64,000 bases of DNA. Source: Urechis unicinctus (Eukaryota > Annelida > Polychaeta > Xenopneusta > Urechidae). The DNA lies in assembly GCA_034190875.2 (NCBI GenBank), contig CM067344.1, positions 25,642,436 through 25,706,435 of the forward strand, read 5' to 3'. A model generated the notes under the pieces. That model was not told the DNA's origin, did no database searches, and was given only the letters and a program-made list of their open reading frames with translations. The translations under genes were made by a program, and so were the position numbers. Of the stretch, positions 30,370 through 43,200 are shown piece by piece. How positions within the stretch are numbered: the stretch's first letter is position 1; the number at the start of each line of letters is the position of its first letter.

Positions 30370-31477
30370 ATGTCGTCTTCTGATGAAGATTACGAGGCCC
30401 CATAGCATAACATTGGGGCAAATTATGTCCATGACTATTTATTTGAGCCAATACGGGCGGGAGTTGAATCATCGAAGTCACACTTCGAAATGACACCGGG
30501 AGCTCTAACTCAAGGGTCCGCTTCAGATAAAGAATCCACAAAAGATTTCGACGAATGGTGAGTTTTAGAACACCCTTCCCAAGCTTTATTGAACTATATT
30601 TACCAGTAAAATTTTAACCATTAGTTTCAGTTACCCAATATATTTACACATTCTGTAAGGTGAGGATGGTATGTTGACAGACGTAACTACTACAACAAAT
30701 AGTACTTGGCTAGTTAATGTAGCTTTGTCATTGTATCATCAGCACATTAAATATTGTGGACAGATGTTTGCATGCAGTATATAAAGTATTGTCTTTTTAT
30801 ATTCATTGTACCACAAATATAAATTTACAATGACTCTTTAATTATTTCTCTTACTTAGATGTAGCTGTCATCACTGCATCCCAATGGATACGGACAGAGT
30901 GTGCTGCAGAAGTTTGGAGAGAGTGGTGGCTATAACGGAGGAATGGACATGCATCACCAAGCATCCCAGATTCCTTGCAAACTGCCTGAATAAAAATGTA
31001 CTTGAATCTATTCAAATCGATGGACCTGTTGGAGATGAGGTCTCTACAATGAGTAAGTTAGCCATTATTGCTACCAAAAAGGACGGTTTAAGGTTGAACA
31101 ATCATATTTATTGCTAAGGGAACATCAATCCGGCTGTGTAAAATATCCAGTGTTCATATTGATAAACTACCATATATTTCACATAGCCAAGAATAAATAA
31201 TACCAGTAACATGAAATCCAGAGGCAGAGCTTATAATAAAATTACAAAGTGAGGGAATGGTTGACAAATGACAATTGTTTTTTTAACTATACAACTTATT
31301 TCAAAACCATAGACAACTAATTGACATATTGTTTCAGATTATTCAAGTATCTAGCCTACCACCAGTTTACATTCTGGATGTGGCACAGACTGGGCAAAAG
31401 AAACAGGAAAGTGCAGGCAGCCTGTGTGGTAACAGCTGTTAGAGAATCCTTCCCTGACCCGAGCGGCAAATATACAG
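30370..31477 (+). pseudogene. P2X7-type C-terminal domain pseudogene, three exons
   Basis: Exon 1 (30370-30557) opens MSSSDEDYEAP and includes VHDYLFEPIRAG. Exon 2 (30859-31052) reads CSCHHCIPMDTDRVCCRSLE and then TCITKHPRFLANCLNKNVLE. Exon 3 (31338-31477) reads FKYLAYHQFTFWMWHRLGKR, VTAVRESFPDPSGKYTG. The Cys-rich CxCxxC...CC, the CITxHPxF...CL and the YRQF.W..G....R.V.P.C....IR..FP pattern are those of the zinc-binding cytoplasmic domain of P2X7 receptors, which also exists alone in many invertebrate proteins. No channel part was seen. Damage: TAG at codon 12; the exon 1/2 junction makes TGA where the family has Trp (TGG) before the first Cys; exons 2 and 3 are out of phase. A further open candidate exon at 31513-31632 has splice-like borders and no known motif. 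Confidence 0.75.
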
Positions 31478-31794
31478 GTAATCTACAATAGAGCAGAAGA
31501 TTTCTTGGTCAGGTTGAATCGACACCTGTGAGCACCTACGAGAAGATCCTTTTCAGGTTTCTCGTACTGGGAGACAATAGGTGGTGGGACAGTCCTGTCC
31601 TCTGCAAGGACCTCACCAAGTCTGTAGCTTGGGTAATTTTGCCTGAGATCAAATGTTATTCATATTTTATGATAGTCATATGATAAGTTAGTTATATTAT
31701 ATGCCCATATTGAATTGGGTAACAATGTTTGCGCAGATGAAACTTATTTAGGTTTCGGTAATAAATGTCAAAATAACATGTGTTTCATTTTAGA

Positions 31795-32255
<461 letters not shown>

Positions 32256-32331
32256 AATCCACACCAAGAAACGCACCAGACCAGGAAGAAAGACGAGTAA
32301 GTCACACGCTGTCAACTAACCGTGAAGGCTG

Positions 32332-32371
32332 AAGATGGCGAGGAATACTCGCGATAACCCGAATGACGTCA
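32332..32371 (-). promoter_or_regulatory. candidate promoter elements of the THAP locus (YY1-like and CRE)
   Basis: On the minus strand upstream of the ATG, TGACGTCA lies at 32371-32364 (about 109 bases before it) and TCGCCATCTT, a YY1-type core, at 32341-32332 (about 77 bases before it). This arrangement is usual for TATA-less promoters of housekeeping type. Function is inferred. Confidence 0.45.
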
Positions 32372-32540
32372 CTGTCCGGAAATTAACGAATTTTACCGAG
32401 CGGTATCTTGTCAGATTCGACGTGGAAACTGTACATTTTAAAATCATTTTTCTAAAAGAAAAAAAGCGCGCAGTCAGCTTATTTTGGTTACGATACCCTT
32501 TTACAACATAGAACTTTGGAAAAATGGAATAAAAAAATCA

Positions 32541-32558
32541 TTGTATCGGACCTTTAAG
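32541..32558 (-). promoter_or_regulatory. upstream motif shared with the P2X7-like locus
   Basis: Reverse complement 'cttaaaggtccgatacaa', 303 bases before the THAP ATG. It is the counterpart of 30082-30099. Confidence 0.5.
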
Positions 32559-32559
32559 C

Positions 32560-33072
32560 TCTGCACGGCCAATTTGGGTCGCTTTAATTGCGCGATCAAC
32601 TCATGCATCCCACCTCTCAATTGGTTAAGACAAAGGGCCCAAACCAAAGCATATATATGAAAAAAATACAATGACATAGGCATATCCTGGAATGGTCGTT
32701 TTATGCTTAAGCTAATTATTCTTAACTAGTTATCTAGAAGCAGGGATGTATTTTAGTCAAATGGAGACAATGTGTCAACTTATTTTGTACGGTCTGCAAT
32801 GCTGTTTTTACACATGTTACCCCTAAATATCGCTCCTCTTTGTTTGTACACAAAGAAGAGAGGGGGGCGCTGATGTTTGCTAAGATAAGCTATGCATATA
32901 GGATGCCTTGATTTGTTAATTCAAATACAAGGGGTATTTGCCTTTTGGTCGAACTCCTTATTGCATAGAAGTGGGCTTCATTCAAGGGTAATTTCCGTTT
33001 TGGATGTGATCCGTAATTGTCTGTAAGTAATTGTGGACCCTAAACAGTAGCTCCTTCTTATTCGCATATTCT
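32560..33072. other. intergenic, nothing recognised
   Basis: AT-rich. It contains a short purine tract with 'agaggggggcgctgatg' near 32856-32873. No gene was seen. Confidence 0.45.
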
Positions 33073-33418
33073 CGATATATATATATATATAGATATATAT
33101 ATATATATATATATAGATATATATTATATAGAGATATATATAGAGAGAGAGATATAGATAGAGAGATAGAGAGAGATAGAGACATATAGAGATAGATAGA
33201 GAGAGAATATGATATATATAAAATTTAGATATATATTAGGGAGATACGAAAAGATATATATTTTATATAGATAGAGATCATATTTATATACATATATATA
33301 TTTAGATATATATCCATATATATAGGTGTAGATATATATAAAATAGAGAGATATCTATCTCTCTATATATCTATTCTATATATATATATATCTCTATCTA
33401 CCTCTCTCTCTATATATA

Positions 33419-33455
<37 letters not shown>

Positions 33456-33478
33456 ATATATATATATATATATATATG
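33073..33478. repeat. TA / GATA array with a GA-to-CT switch
   Basis: The left part (33073-33345) is TA mixed with GA-rich units and the right part (33356-33478) is TA mixed with CT-rich units. The switch sits on a perfect hairpin: 'agagagata' (33345-33353), 'tc', 'tatctctct' (33356-33364). The whole block is a large imperfect inverted repeat. Confidence 0.9.
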
Positions 33479-35245
33479 CCTACAAACTACACGTATGGCG
33501 CTGACATCGTAGATCTCAAGAGGCGTCACTTATGTTAGTCTGCGTTGACGCTGACATCATAAGTAGATCCAGACGTTGCCTCTCTCTGGCTGTCAATAAA
33601 ACACAAAGCGTCCTGCCTGACTACGGTATCTTTAGTCAATTCGTCATTATATCCGTCGGTTATGGAACGTATTGACTTTTGCTATTAATAGAGATTCAGG
33701 TTAATATGACATCGTCCATGGAATGTTACACACTAATGGATGGGCTGATGGCAATATTCACGAAAGTCTTAATTGATATTATTATGATACTCGACATTGT
33801 AAGGCTAGTCAGGTAAAGAAAATGAAGCGGAAGTACATATGTTGTGACATATCGAAAGACTGCTGGCATTCAATAATATTCAAATGATAATAATGATTCC
33901 AGATTATTGCCTTATGTTATGGCAACCACGGTTCATTTATAACTCGCCAAATGTTATGTATATGCATTACCGCGTACTCAACAGAACCTTTTTGCCATTT
34001 AACACAAATATGTATTGTTTCGGTGTGTGTTTGAGTTTTGGGAATCGTTGTCCGTAATCACCCACCGATTTGTGTATGTTTTTTTTCCGTTATAATCAGG
34101 TTATAATGCAAAACAGTCCTCAATGACACAACCGCAATAGTTCTTTCGGCTGAAGAACATCAAAAAATATCTAAGCTTCAAATAATGGTCACACTTAACG
34201 ATTATTACACACACAGCAATATTCCCAATGTAAAAATCGGGTAGAAATTCGACCGCATAATCATATTCATTTCAATAAACAAACCAACAAATAGAGGGCG
34301 AGTGACGAAAATATCTGGATATTTGGGCATTGCAAACGGCACTACAAGCAATAATATGCCCTACCGCTGGTAATTTTCGTATACGATCAAATACAATGTA
34401 AAATATAAAATTATTGAACAAAGACTATTCGAGAACAGATCATATATTGCATTTTAGGGTGACATCAATCTGCAACTCGACTGTCTATCCGATTTGTGTA
34501 CTGGTTGATGTGCGTTTTGAAACAAGTGTGGAATGTTGAGTTGTGCATGTTTTAACGACCAGAGCTGGATTGGAAAAGTTGTGTCGCCATCCCCTTGGTT
34601 GGCAATATGCATTGCCCTTGTAATCTCTCAAGATATTTTAACTGGCGAGCAGGCGCTTTTATGACTTATAGCGGACCGCTGGTATTATTATGGCCCGATT
34701 AGCTGAAGCTTATTGGAGATGGAGTCTGTGGAAGCGGTTATAATCGACTATCCCTTTATGTAAATTTCTACTCGTTGCTGTGGTGATATTTCACATATTT
34801 AATAGGTGATCCGGCGGACGGCATAATGTATTGCTGATGTCACAGGCAGTGGTAAAGAAAAATCGGGCAACTTCCGTGTGGCTACAATCATGAAAAGCGA
34901 TGAACTAATGGCCTTCTTCGATAACATTTTTCATTCTGTTTCAAGGATGAGGTAATGCATTAGTAATCATGTTTAGAGGCACATCATTTACCACGACCTC
35001 GGTCTTGATATTTAAAAGGATACAGTGCATGATATATGTGGTATTTATGTGTACCCAGAAGTGCCTGGGTATGACTTAAGGGTGATAACAATGGGCCTGT
35101 CTCCCTCATGTACTGGTCAGTAGATTGTTGCATGTATACTATTCTTAACCATTGAAAGTCAAGATATGTTCTGTTATAGCTATATTAAATATATAATTTT
35201 GATATCTGAAGGTGTAATATTGATGCCCAAATTCCTTGAAGGTGA
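33479..35245. other. intergenic, nothing recognised
   Basis: AT-rich with no gene. The stretch 34440-34870 is compositionally more complex than its flanks and might be conserved non-coding DNA, but this cannot be judged from one sequence. Confidence 0.4.
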
Positions 35246-35249
35246 TGCA

Positions 35250-35950
<701 letters not shown>

Positions 35951-36355
35951 GTTGTTTAATATTGAATGTATTGATGCCAACTTTTGTGATAAAGCAAGCC
36001 AGTGGTATCAAATCAAACATAAGGACTTATCATGTCAATATCTCCTTGTAAACTACAATTCATATCTGGAAATTCTGGCCACTTTTCCTGCAGTACAAGT
36101 TGATTTTTGAGTTTGAGCTCAGCCTTGGTGTGTCATTGAATACAATATATTAAACATTATTATTTGATCTTGTCATAACTTATTAAATGAAAATAATATC
36201 AACATAGTATTATACTATTACTGTTGTTCTGATGTTTCATGATTAAGAGTTATTGTACATTTGGGATCAGAATGACTGTAGTTGATATGTGTGTTGCATT
36301 ATCACCAGCCGATGTGTTGTCTTTGTGTGGAGAAGCTTCACCTAAACAACACTGA

Positions 36356-37069
36356 AGTTTTGAGTCTGTTTGCAATGAAGAGCATACAATGGGAAAGGAG
36401 CTTCTCTACAATTATGAGGACGGAATCAGAAACCTGTGGTGGAGGGCTGAGGTAAATAATATGTAAAATTTGCGAAAGCATTTTATTTGCATATTTGAGA
36501 GTGGCTGAAACAGACATGCACCGTATTTTAAGTGGAAGCATGCATTTGAATACTGCATCGACAAATGACAAAATCTCAGATAGGAGTAAAATATTATTTT
36601 GCTCAGATGGAATGTGATGGGGGTAAACTGAGGTAATCATTATATGTCTCAACATATGACTGCTCTACTTAGTGTCGTTGCATTGCTGCTATGTTATTTC
36701 AGAATAAGCGCACCAAACTTGGAGGATCAAACAAAAATGGAGCAGGTAAAACATCTTACTCATTAGCAGCTAAATTCATAAACACCCTTTACATTCACTA
36801 GCTATAGCTTATTCTCTGTGTATTTTGTATGCATGTAACCGTCAGATGTCCTCGTGGATCCACATAATCACTAGAACATGAATACAGCATGTAGGTTCAA
36901 ATCGATTAGCTGAATGCTAAGCCATATTGAAAAGGCAATATTTGAATACTGCTTAAATTACAGCAGTTTGATTCCTACAGACACCTACATGGCCCCCTAC
37001 CCCCTCATGGATTCTGGGAAGAGTAAGGACGTCAGTTCTGGTAACATCTCCACAGAAAATAGTAGTATG
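36356..37069 (+). CDS. three candidate exons of an unrecognised gene
   Basis: Exon a ends at 36451 (open from 36356, reading MGKELLYNYEDGIRNLWWRA), exon b is 36703-36745 (NKRTKLGGSNKNG) and exon c is 36981-37069 (TYMAPYPLMDSGKSKDV, then SGNISTENSSM). Each border has a good AG acceptor or GT donor and the phases fit exactly (0, 1, 0), which is unlikely by chance for three short frames. No stop interrupts them. The 5' border of exon a is uncertain; a stop lies just upstream at 36353-36355. I recognise no domain. The product segment is polar and its end is Ser/Asn-rich. It lies between the two copies of a duplicated exon block and may belong to the same transcription unit. Confidence 0.4.
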
Positions 37070-37119
37070 GTAAGCATTTGTGTGTGCTTTTCTCTGTGTG
37101 TATGTGTGTGTACACACGA

Positions 37120-38310
37120 TATTAGTGTTACAGTGCTTATGCATTTGTTTATGACGAGTAAGGGTTGTATTACAGTGTTGTTGGGTTTGTATATGATGTG
37201 TAGTCTACTTAGGGCTAGTGGTACAGTGTTTTTGGGTTTGTTTATGATTGGTAGTTTATGTAGTGCCAGTGTTACAGTGTAGTTAGGTTTGTTTGTGATG
37301 TGTAGTATATGTAAGGCTAGTGTTACAGTGTTGGTAAGTTTATGATAGTAAGTGTAAGTAGGGCTAGTATTATATTGTTGTTGAGTTTGTTTATGATATG
37401 TAGTGTATGTTAGGGTAGTGTTACAGTGTTGCTTAGCTTGTTTATCATGTGTAGTGTATATAAGATTAGTTTTTCTGTGTTCTTGGGTTTGTTTTTGATG
37501 AGTAGTGTATGTAGGGCTAGTTTTACAGTGTTTTTTTTTTAAGGATGAGTAGTGTATGTAGGGCTAGTTTTACAGGGTTTTTTTAAGGTTGAGTAGTGTA
37601 TGTAGGGCTAGTTTTACAGTGTTGTTGGTTTTTTTTTATGATGGGTAGTGTATGTAAGCTAGTGATACAGTGTTGTTGGGTTAGTTAATGATGTGTAGTG
37701 TATATAAGGCTAGTGTTACAGTATAGATGGGGTTTTTCTAAGTCAAGCGTATGTAGGGTCAGCAATACAGTTGTGCAATGTGTGTATATGATGTGTAGTG
37801 TATATATCTCTAATGTTACAGTATTGTATAGTATTCAATGTGTGTAGGGCTAGTGTTACCCTGGTTAAGGTTTGTATATGATGTGTTGTGTATGTAGTGG
37901 CTAATGTTATATTGCTAAGTTTTGTATATGATGTGTTCTGTGTGTAGGGGCTAATGTTACATTGCTGTTAGGTGTTTATATGATGTGTAGTGTGTGTAGG
38001 GGTAGTGGTACAGTGTTGTAGGGTTGTGTATTAAGGGCTAATGTTACAGTGTTGTTGGGTGTATATATGATGTGCAATTTATTTAGGGCTAGTGTTACAG
38101 TGTTGTACAGGGTTATATATGATGTGCAGTGTGCATTGGCTTAGTGTTACAGTATATCTTGGGAGTGTGTAGGACATATATAGTGTGTAGTGCATATTGT
38201 GCAGTATTGTAGGATGCGTATAGGAGATGTAAAGTATGCAGGGCATGTTGTACTGTATTGCATGGTGTTTGATATGAGGTGTATTGTGTGTACTGTATTT
38301 TTCACTGTGT
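37120..38310 (+). repeat. degenerate minisatellite, about 50-bp unit
   Basis: About 20 units built on 'gtagtgtatgtagggctag', 'tgttacagtgttgttggg' and 'tttgtttatgatgt' follow each other with a spacing of roughly 45-55 bases. The plus strand is G/T-rich throughout. It begins right after candidate exon c and fills the putative intron up to the next TA array. Confidence 0.9.
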
Positions 38311-38314
38311 ATAG

Positions 38315-38435
<121 letters not shown>

Positions 38436-38657
38436 TATTGTACATGCTGAGCAGTATTGTAGCATGTGTGTTGAAGCTTGTGGTGGTACAGTCTAAAAAA
38501 AGCTCCCGAAAGGTGTGTAGATATGATTTTAGCCATTGTTGTGATAATCACCCTTAAAAACAGGGGTCACATAATCAAATGATGCACTTATAGATTACAT
38601 GAGATCTTCTAGGGGCTAGTTGGTAATCATACTATTTAAAATCTGTTATAGTTATAG

Positions 38658-39005
38658 TATCTGAGGAGGATGCAGTGGACCCCGACAGAGTTTCTGAAGA
38701 TGATGCAGATGAGGATGCATACTCTGGTAGGGACCATTTATCTATATTATTTAAGACAAAGAGATCCTTTGATTTGGCTGGGAATTTATTATTTTGGAAT
38801 ATTATGTTCCTATCTAGACAATTGTAGTTGATAATACAATTCTACTTGTTCTAAAAAGTAACAGTATTATTCAGGCCACTGCAGAGTCTATGCTGAAGAG
38901 GATATCAATGTATTCGAGAGAAAAGCATTGGATTTGGGCAAGGGCAAGTATCTGCCCAAACAATGGTACAACATTAAGTGTTATCGCTTTGATGGCACAA
39001 GATGA
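38658..39005 (+). CDS. two candidate exons of an unrecognised acidic protein
   Basis: Exon 38658-38726 has an AG acceptor and a GT donor and reads SEEDAVDPDRVSEDDADEDA. Exon 38875-39005 has an AG acceptor, joins in phase (G|GC) and reads GHCRVYAEEDINVFERKAL, then KGKYLPKQWYNIKCYRFDG to TGA at 39003-39005. A mostly acidic stretch is followed by a compact segment with Cys, Trp and several Tyr. I know no family for it. The damaged copy at 35.25 kb keeps most of the residues, which argues for past coding use. The phase does not join directly to exon c at 37069, so another exon or a separate gene is needed. Confidence 0.4.
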
Positions 39006-39763
39006 CACTTATGTAGAATACTTGTGTATCAAGTGACTAAACGTCGACAGTACTCCAGTACAGGAAGATGAGGGATATTTTGCATAAAATGTCAGAGGTT
39101 AATGATAATCAATATGTTTTCGAACCATACCTGTATCAGAATCTGTAGCTTTATCTTGATGTTACAAACTGCATTTCCTCTGACCCCTAGGGTATTATAA
39201 AATCTCTCCTATGCTATGTAAACGCAGGGAGGGGTGGGGGCAGGATTGGAAGTGTGTTTGTTTGTTCGGAAGTTATTAAAGCCGTTTATCATTAAAAGTT
39301 TTTATGTCAAATAATATTTTTACAAGGCAAGTGTAACGTCAGGCCACTTGTTCAGGGTTAGTGTTTAGCCCTGGTGTGTTATTAGATACAATATTAAAGC
39401 CATACAGATGTTTAAATTTAAATATATTGCTTCACACCACTGTTATATCTAAGCAGTGATGACAGTGTACCGGCTGCATGGCAATTAAACATACGAATAA
39501 TGTTTGTATACATGGAATAAAACATAGGAAAATTACAACGAGTAAATCAATACTTCATCTGTGTTGCCCTTCTGCATTTGGGCCCTGGTAATATTTGTTA
39601 TCTTTATTGAAATAGGCCTGTTAAAACTGATGTCACTCATTACAAAGAAGGAATATAGCTGTTGAGATAACTGAATTCTAATCAATAAGTTCCCACAATT
39701 TCTCAGTAAGTGGAGGCATTACATGTTTGTCATATAAGTCATACATGCTTCTCAAGAAGCATA
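39006..39763. other. downstream duplicated non-coding sequence, then unassigned DNA
   Basis: Up to about 39300 it is the 3' part of copy B and matches 35780-35960. The rest is AT-rich without recognised features. Confidence 0.5.
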
Positions 39764-39960
39764 AGGACCTTTAATTGTAACAAGAGGACAATCCAGTAGC
39801 AAAAGAACCATGAATGTTACAATAGGACCACAATGTTACAAAAAGACCACACAATATTTAACAAAAGGACCACATTTGTAGCAAAAGGACAACCATGGTC
39901 CTTTTGCATTTTCATGTAACATTGGGACCACTAATGTAACACAAGGATCACTCACTTCTA
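39764..39960. repeat. GGACCAC/TGTTAC repeat cluster with hairpin, beside (TA)n
   Basis: Units such as 'gttacaataggaccacaat' and 'aacaaaaggaccacattt' recur every 20-27 bases and then continue in inverted orientation ('ggtccttttgc', 'atgtaacattgggaccac'). The centre is a perfect 10-bp hairpin: 'gcaaaaggac' (39881-39890) and 'gtccttttgc' (39898-39907) with a 7-base loop. A TA array begins about 30 bases further on. Confidence 0.85.
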
Positions 39961-39989
39961 TCGATTTATCCATCTTTACATATACATAT

Positions 39990-40237
<248 letters not shown>

Positions 40238-43200
40238 ATATAAAAACATGTACACTTTTATTTCTTACATTACTGCAGCCAAAGGCCGTGCACATCAGTA
40301 AAGTTTTATGAAGGCAGAATGTTGGAAATATGCAATGCTTTCACTGACACATAAAGCTCATAAAGACCGCTAGAGAGGGCATCAAATTCAAGATACACTG
40401 ACTGCAATAAACGTGCTCAAGATAATTAATCACCATGATTTTGCAAATAGCTACTAAGTACCATCTTGATATAATGTAATCACGACGCCCAGGAGGATAA
40501 CTACGACCTGCAGATAAAATGCAAATTCAGGATCCTTTGTGCTGTGTGTATTCCTTGACCATCAGATATTGTCACAATACAAGGTAGATAAAGAAAGATC
40601 GTCTATACATCTATTCTACGTTTGCGTTCGCGATGTGCTTCATGTAAATGATTAAGATAGTCCCTTAAGTTATTAATGAAACTGCCACATTTTGCTAGAC
40701 AATACGGCAGTAATCTTTGCTGACCATAAAAGCTGATTTTGCTGCTAAACTACTGTAACTATTAATGCATGATCGTGTTTTATGCCAGGTATGCTGAGGG
40801 CGTGAATAGTTTTGATATCTCTTTTAATTAGCCAGTTGAAGGTGGCCTGTTGATTGTAATTTACATTTTCACTAGCATGGGAAAATGGGATCATGTCACA
40901 ATTGAATGGGCTGCATTATCATCGGGCGCAATATTTTATATTTTTATCTGTAAGAGCAGGTATATTAGTACATATAGAATATCATTGGCCATCATGGTTA
41001 GCCAAGCATTTGCTTCTACACTCGCTGAATGAGTCTCCTATTATCGGTATCATCGGGGCGGTCAAACGGTCACCGTCACATGGTTGGTCTTTAGACACAG
41101 CTACTGAATATAATATTATGCAATCGGTATGACACTCCTAAGTTTGCATCCCGACTTATCACCAAATATGCGATGCCAAGTCCCCGCAACATAATAACAC
41201 CAATATAGTTGCTTTTTGTACTATTGATAGAAGGTTGGAATGATGTAAGGCGGAATCTCTCAGGCGTGTGATGATGATCAGTCCCGACAACATCACTACT
41301 GCTTATGATATGGGCCCTGGCGATTCTGTAACTCCACTATTCTTTGTATCCTGTCTTTTATTAGATGTGTGTTGAAGATAAACTATAAGTGTGATTTTAG
41401 CATATTTTATATCCCCATGCGTCAATTTCACAGTTATCAAAGCTTTTGGTGAGATTCCGTTGCCTACGACTGTATTGTTTTAATGAAATATAGACATATA
41501 ATTACATTGCCATGACTTCTGAGTTGTCAAGAGGAGAACATCACCATTACGTGTTGATGGTTGTTATAAACCACGGCTGCCATCATTGCTGACCATAGAA
41601 CCTGGCCTTGCCTGTTAACTGCTACGAGGATCAATGTACCATATAGTTTAGTACTGCCTTACATTTGATGATATATCATTTACCATCAGAGTGTCACAAT
41701 GCACACTTACATCACAAGATATGCAATGCATGTCCGTAACATTTCATCCTTAAAATCAAATACGATCACTTCCATTATGCCAACGCAGGATTTATCGAAA
41801 CGTCCAAACAGCTAGCGCGTCCCATGTTGTCTCTGTGGAGGAGTAAGGGTAATCATAATTGACTGCTCTAGAGTAATGATTCTCGCAATATTTGGCCAAT
41901 ACTATCGATTTATAGCCTTTAGGTTGCAGTCCAAAGCTTATGATTGTCCCAGTGGATAGGCATGAGGCTTATAAAATCACCATATTGGTTAAGATGGCGA
42001 TGATTGTCCCACTATCATGGCTATGTTAAGTCGTAATACCGTTGATCACTTTTGACAGCTGATAATCAAAATCGCGTGTATCCATGTAAGGTTGATAGCT
42101 CCCCTGGTCAGAAAATAATCTGGACTATATTTAGAATAAGAAACATTACCTTTGTCCATGATTTATGTAGCATCGTGAAATATCAATGTTTTCCAAATTA
42201 CACCATGGTTTAAAACAAATGTGATACTACTTTTCTATACAATTCTAGAATGTCATTCAGCAAAAGCGAGAAAGATTGAGAATCGGAGTGAGAGATAAAA
42301 AGAGAGATAGCGAGCGGCCACTTATCGCCTTATTACATTGACGTACCTGACCAGATAAGTGCCCACAAAGAAGATAAACAGAAACCACTCATGGAGAGGC
42401 AAGGAAATGTGTATTTTCATCCCATATTAACCATAATGTTCGGTGTTGGTATGCAGTTGAGTTGCAAAGCCAACATTAATTGCATTTACTGAGGAAGGTT
42501 ATCGCCATCCCTTTTAAGAATTACCTAGTAATGAATCGATCCTACTCAGCATAGTCTTGAAGGAGTCGTAGCGTATCCACCTGAAATGGTAGCTTACCAT
42601 TTATAGGCACACACTCTACCAGGAAAGCATAGTACAGTACAATACTATTCATACCTTATGCAAGTGCTCAATGGCATTACAGTGATGCGCAATTGTGAAA
42701 ACAAACATGGCTTTACTCAGTTGCAACGTATATTTCATGCTAAGCAGTGCATGGACCGCTTGTGTACTTCTGAATTGACATGTGTTTATGAGGTTTGACA
42801 GCAGCGTATTTGTTTTATTGTATAAAACACTATGCTCTTTCTAGCTCTCTGTATGACCACCAGCGCCGCCTCTAATGCATGAATTACAAGCGCCCGTTTT
42901 TGATGCTTACTTGTCTAAGCTATCATTCAGCTTGATATCTAGCAAGTAAAATGCACTTGCAGCAGCAGAGGTTTTGGGATACATTAATTGAATATAATTG
43001 CGTCCCAGCGGAGTCCGTGATCAAAGATATTTTGTTGGTAGCCATGCAAGTAATTTATGCGGTATTTAGTAGCTGCTCAATGTACATGTCTTAATGTTAT
43101 CTAGACAAAAAGCAATAATTCATACTTACTATCATTACGGATTTATGAGTCGAGATGACGGCCTCGTTATTACACTGAATGGTTAATAATTGGTGCAAGG

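Noticed and set aside
42860..42885. 'accaccagcgccgcc' as a CTCF site
   Set aside because: Too many differences from the core consensus to support by eye.
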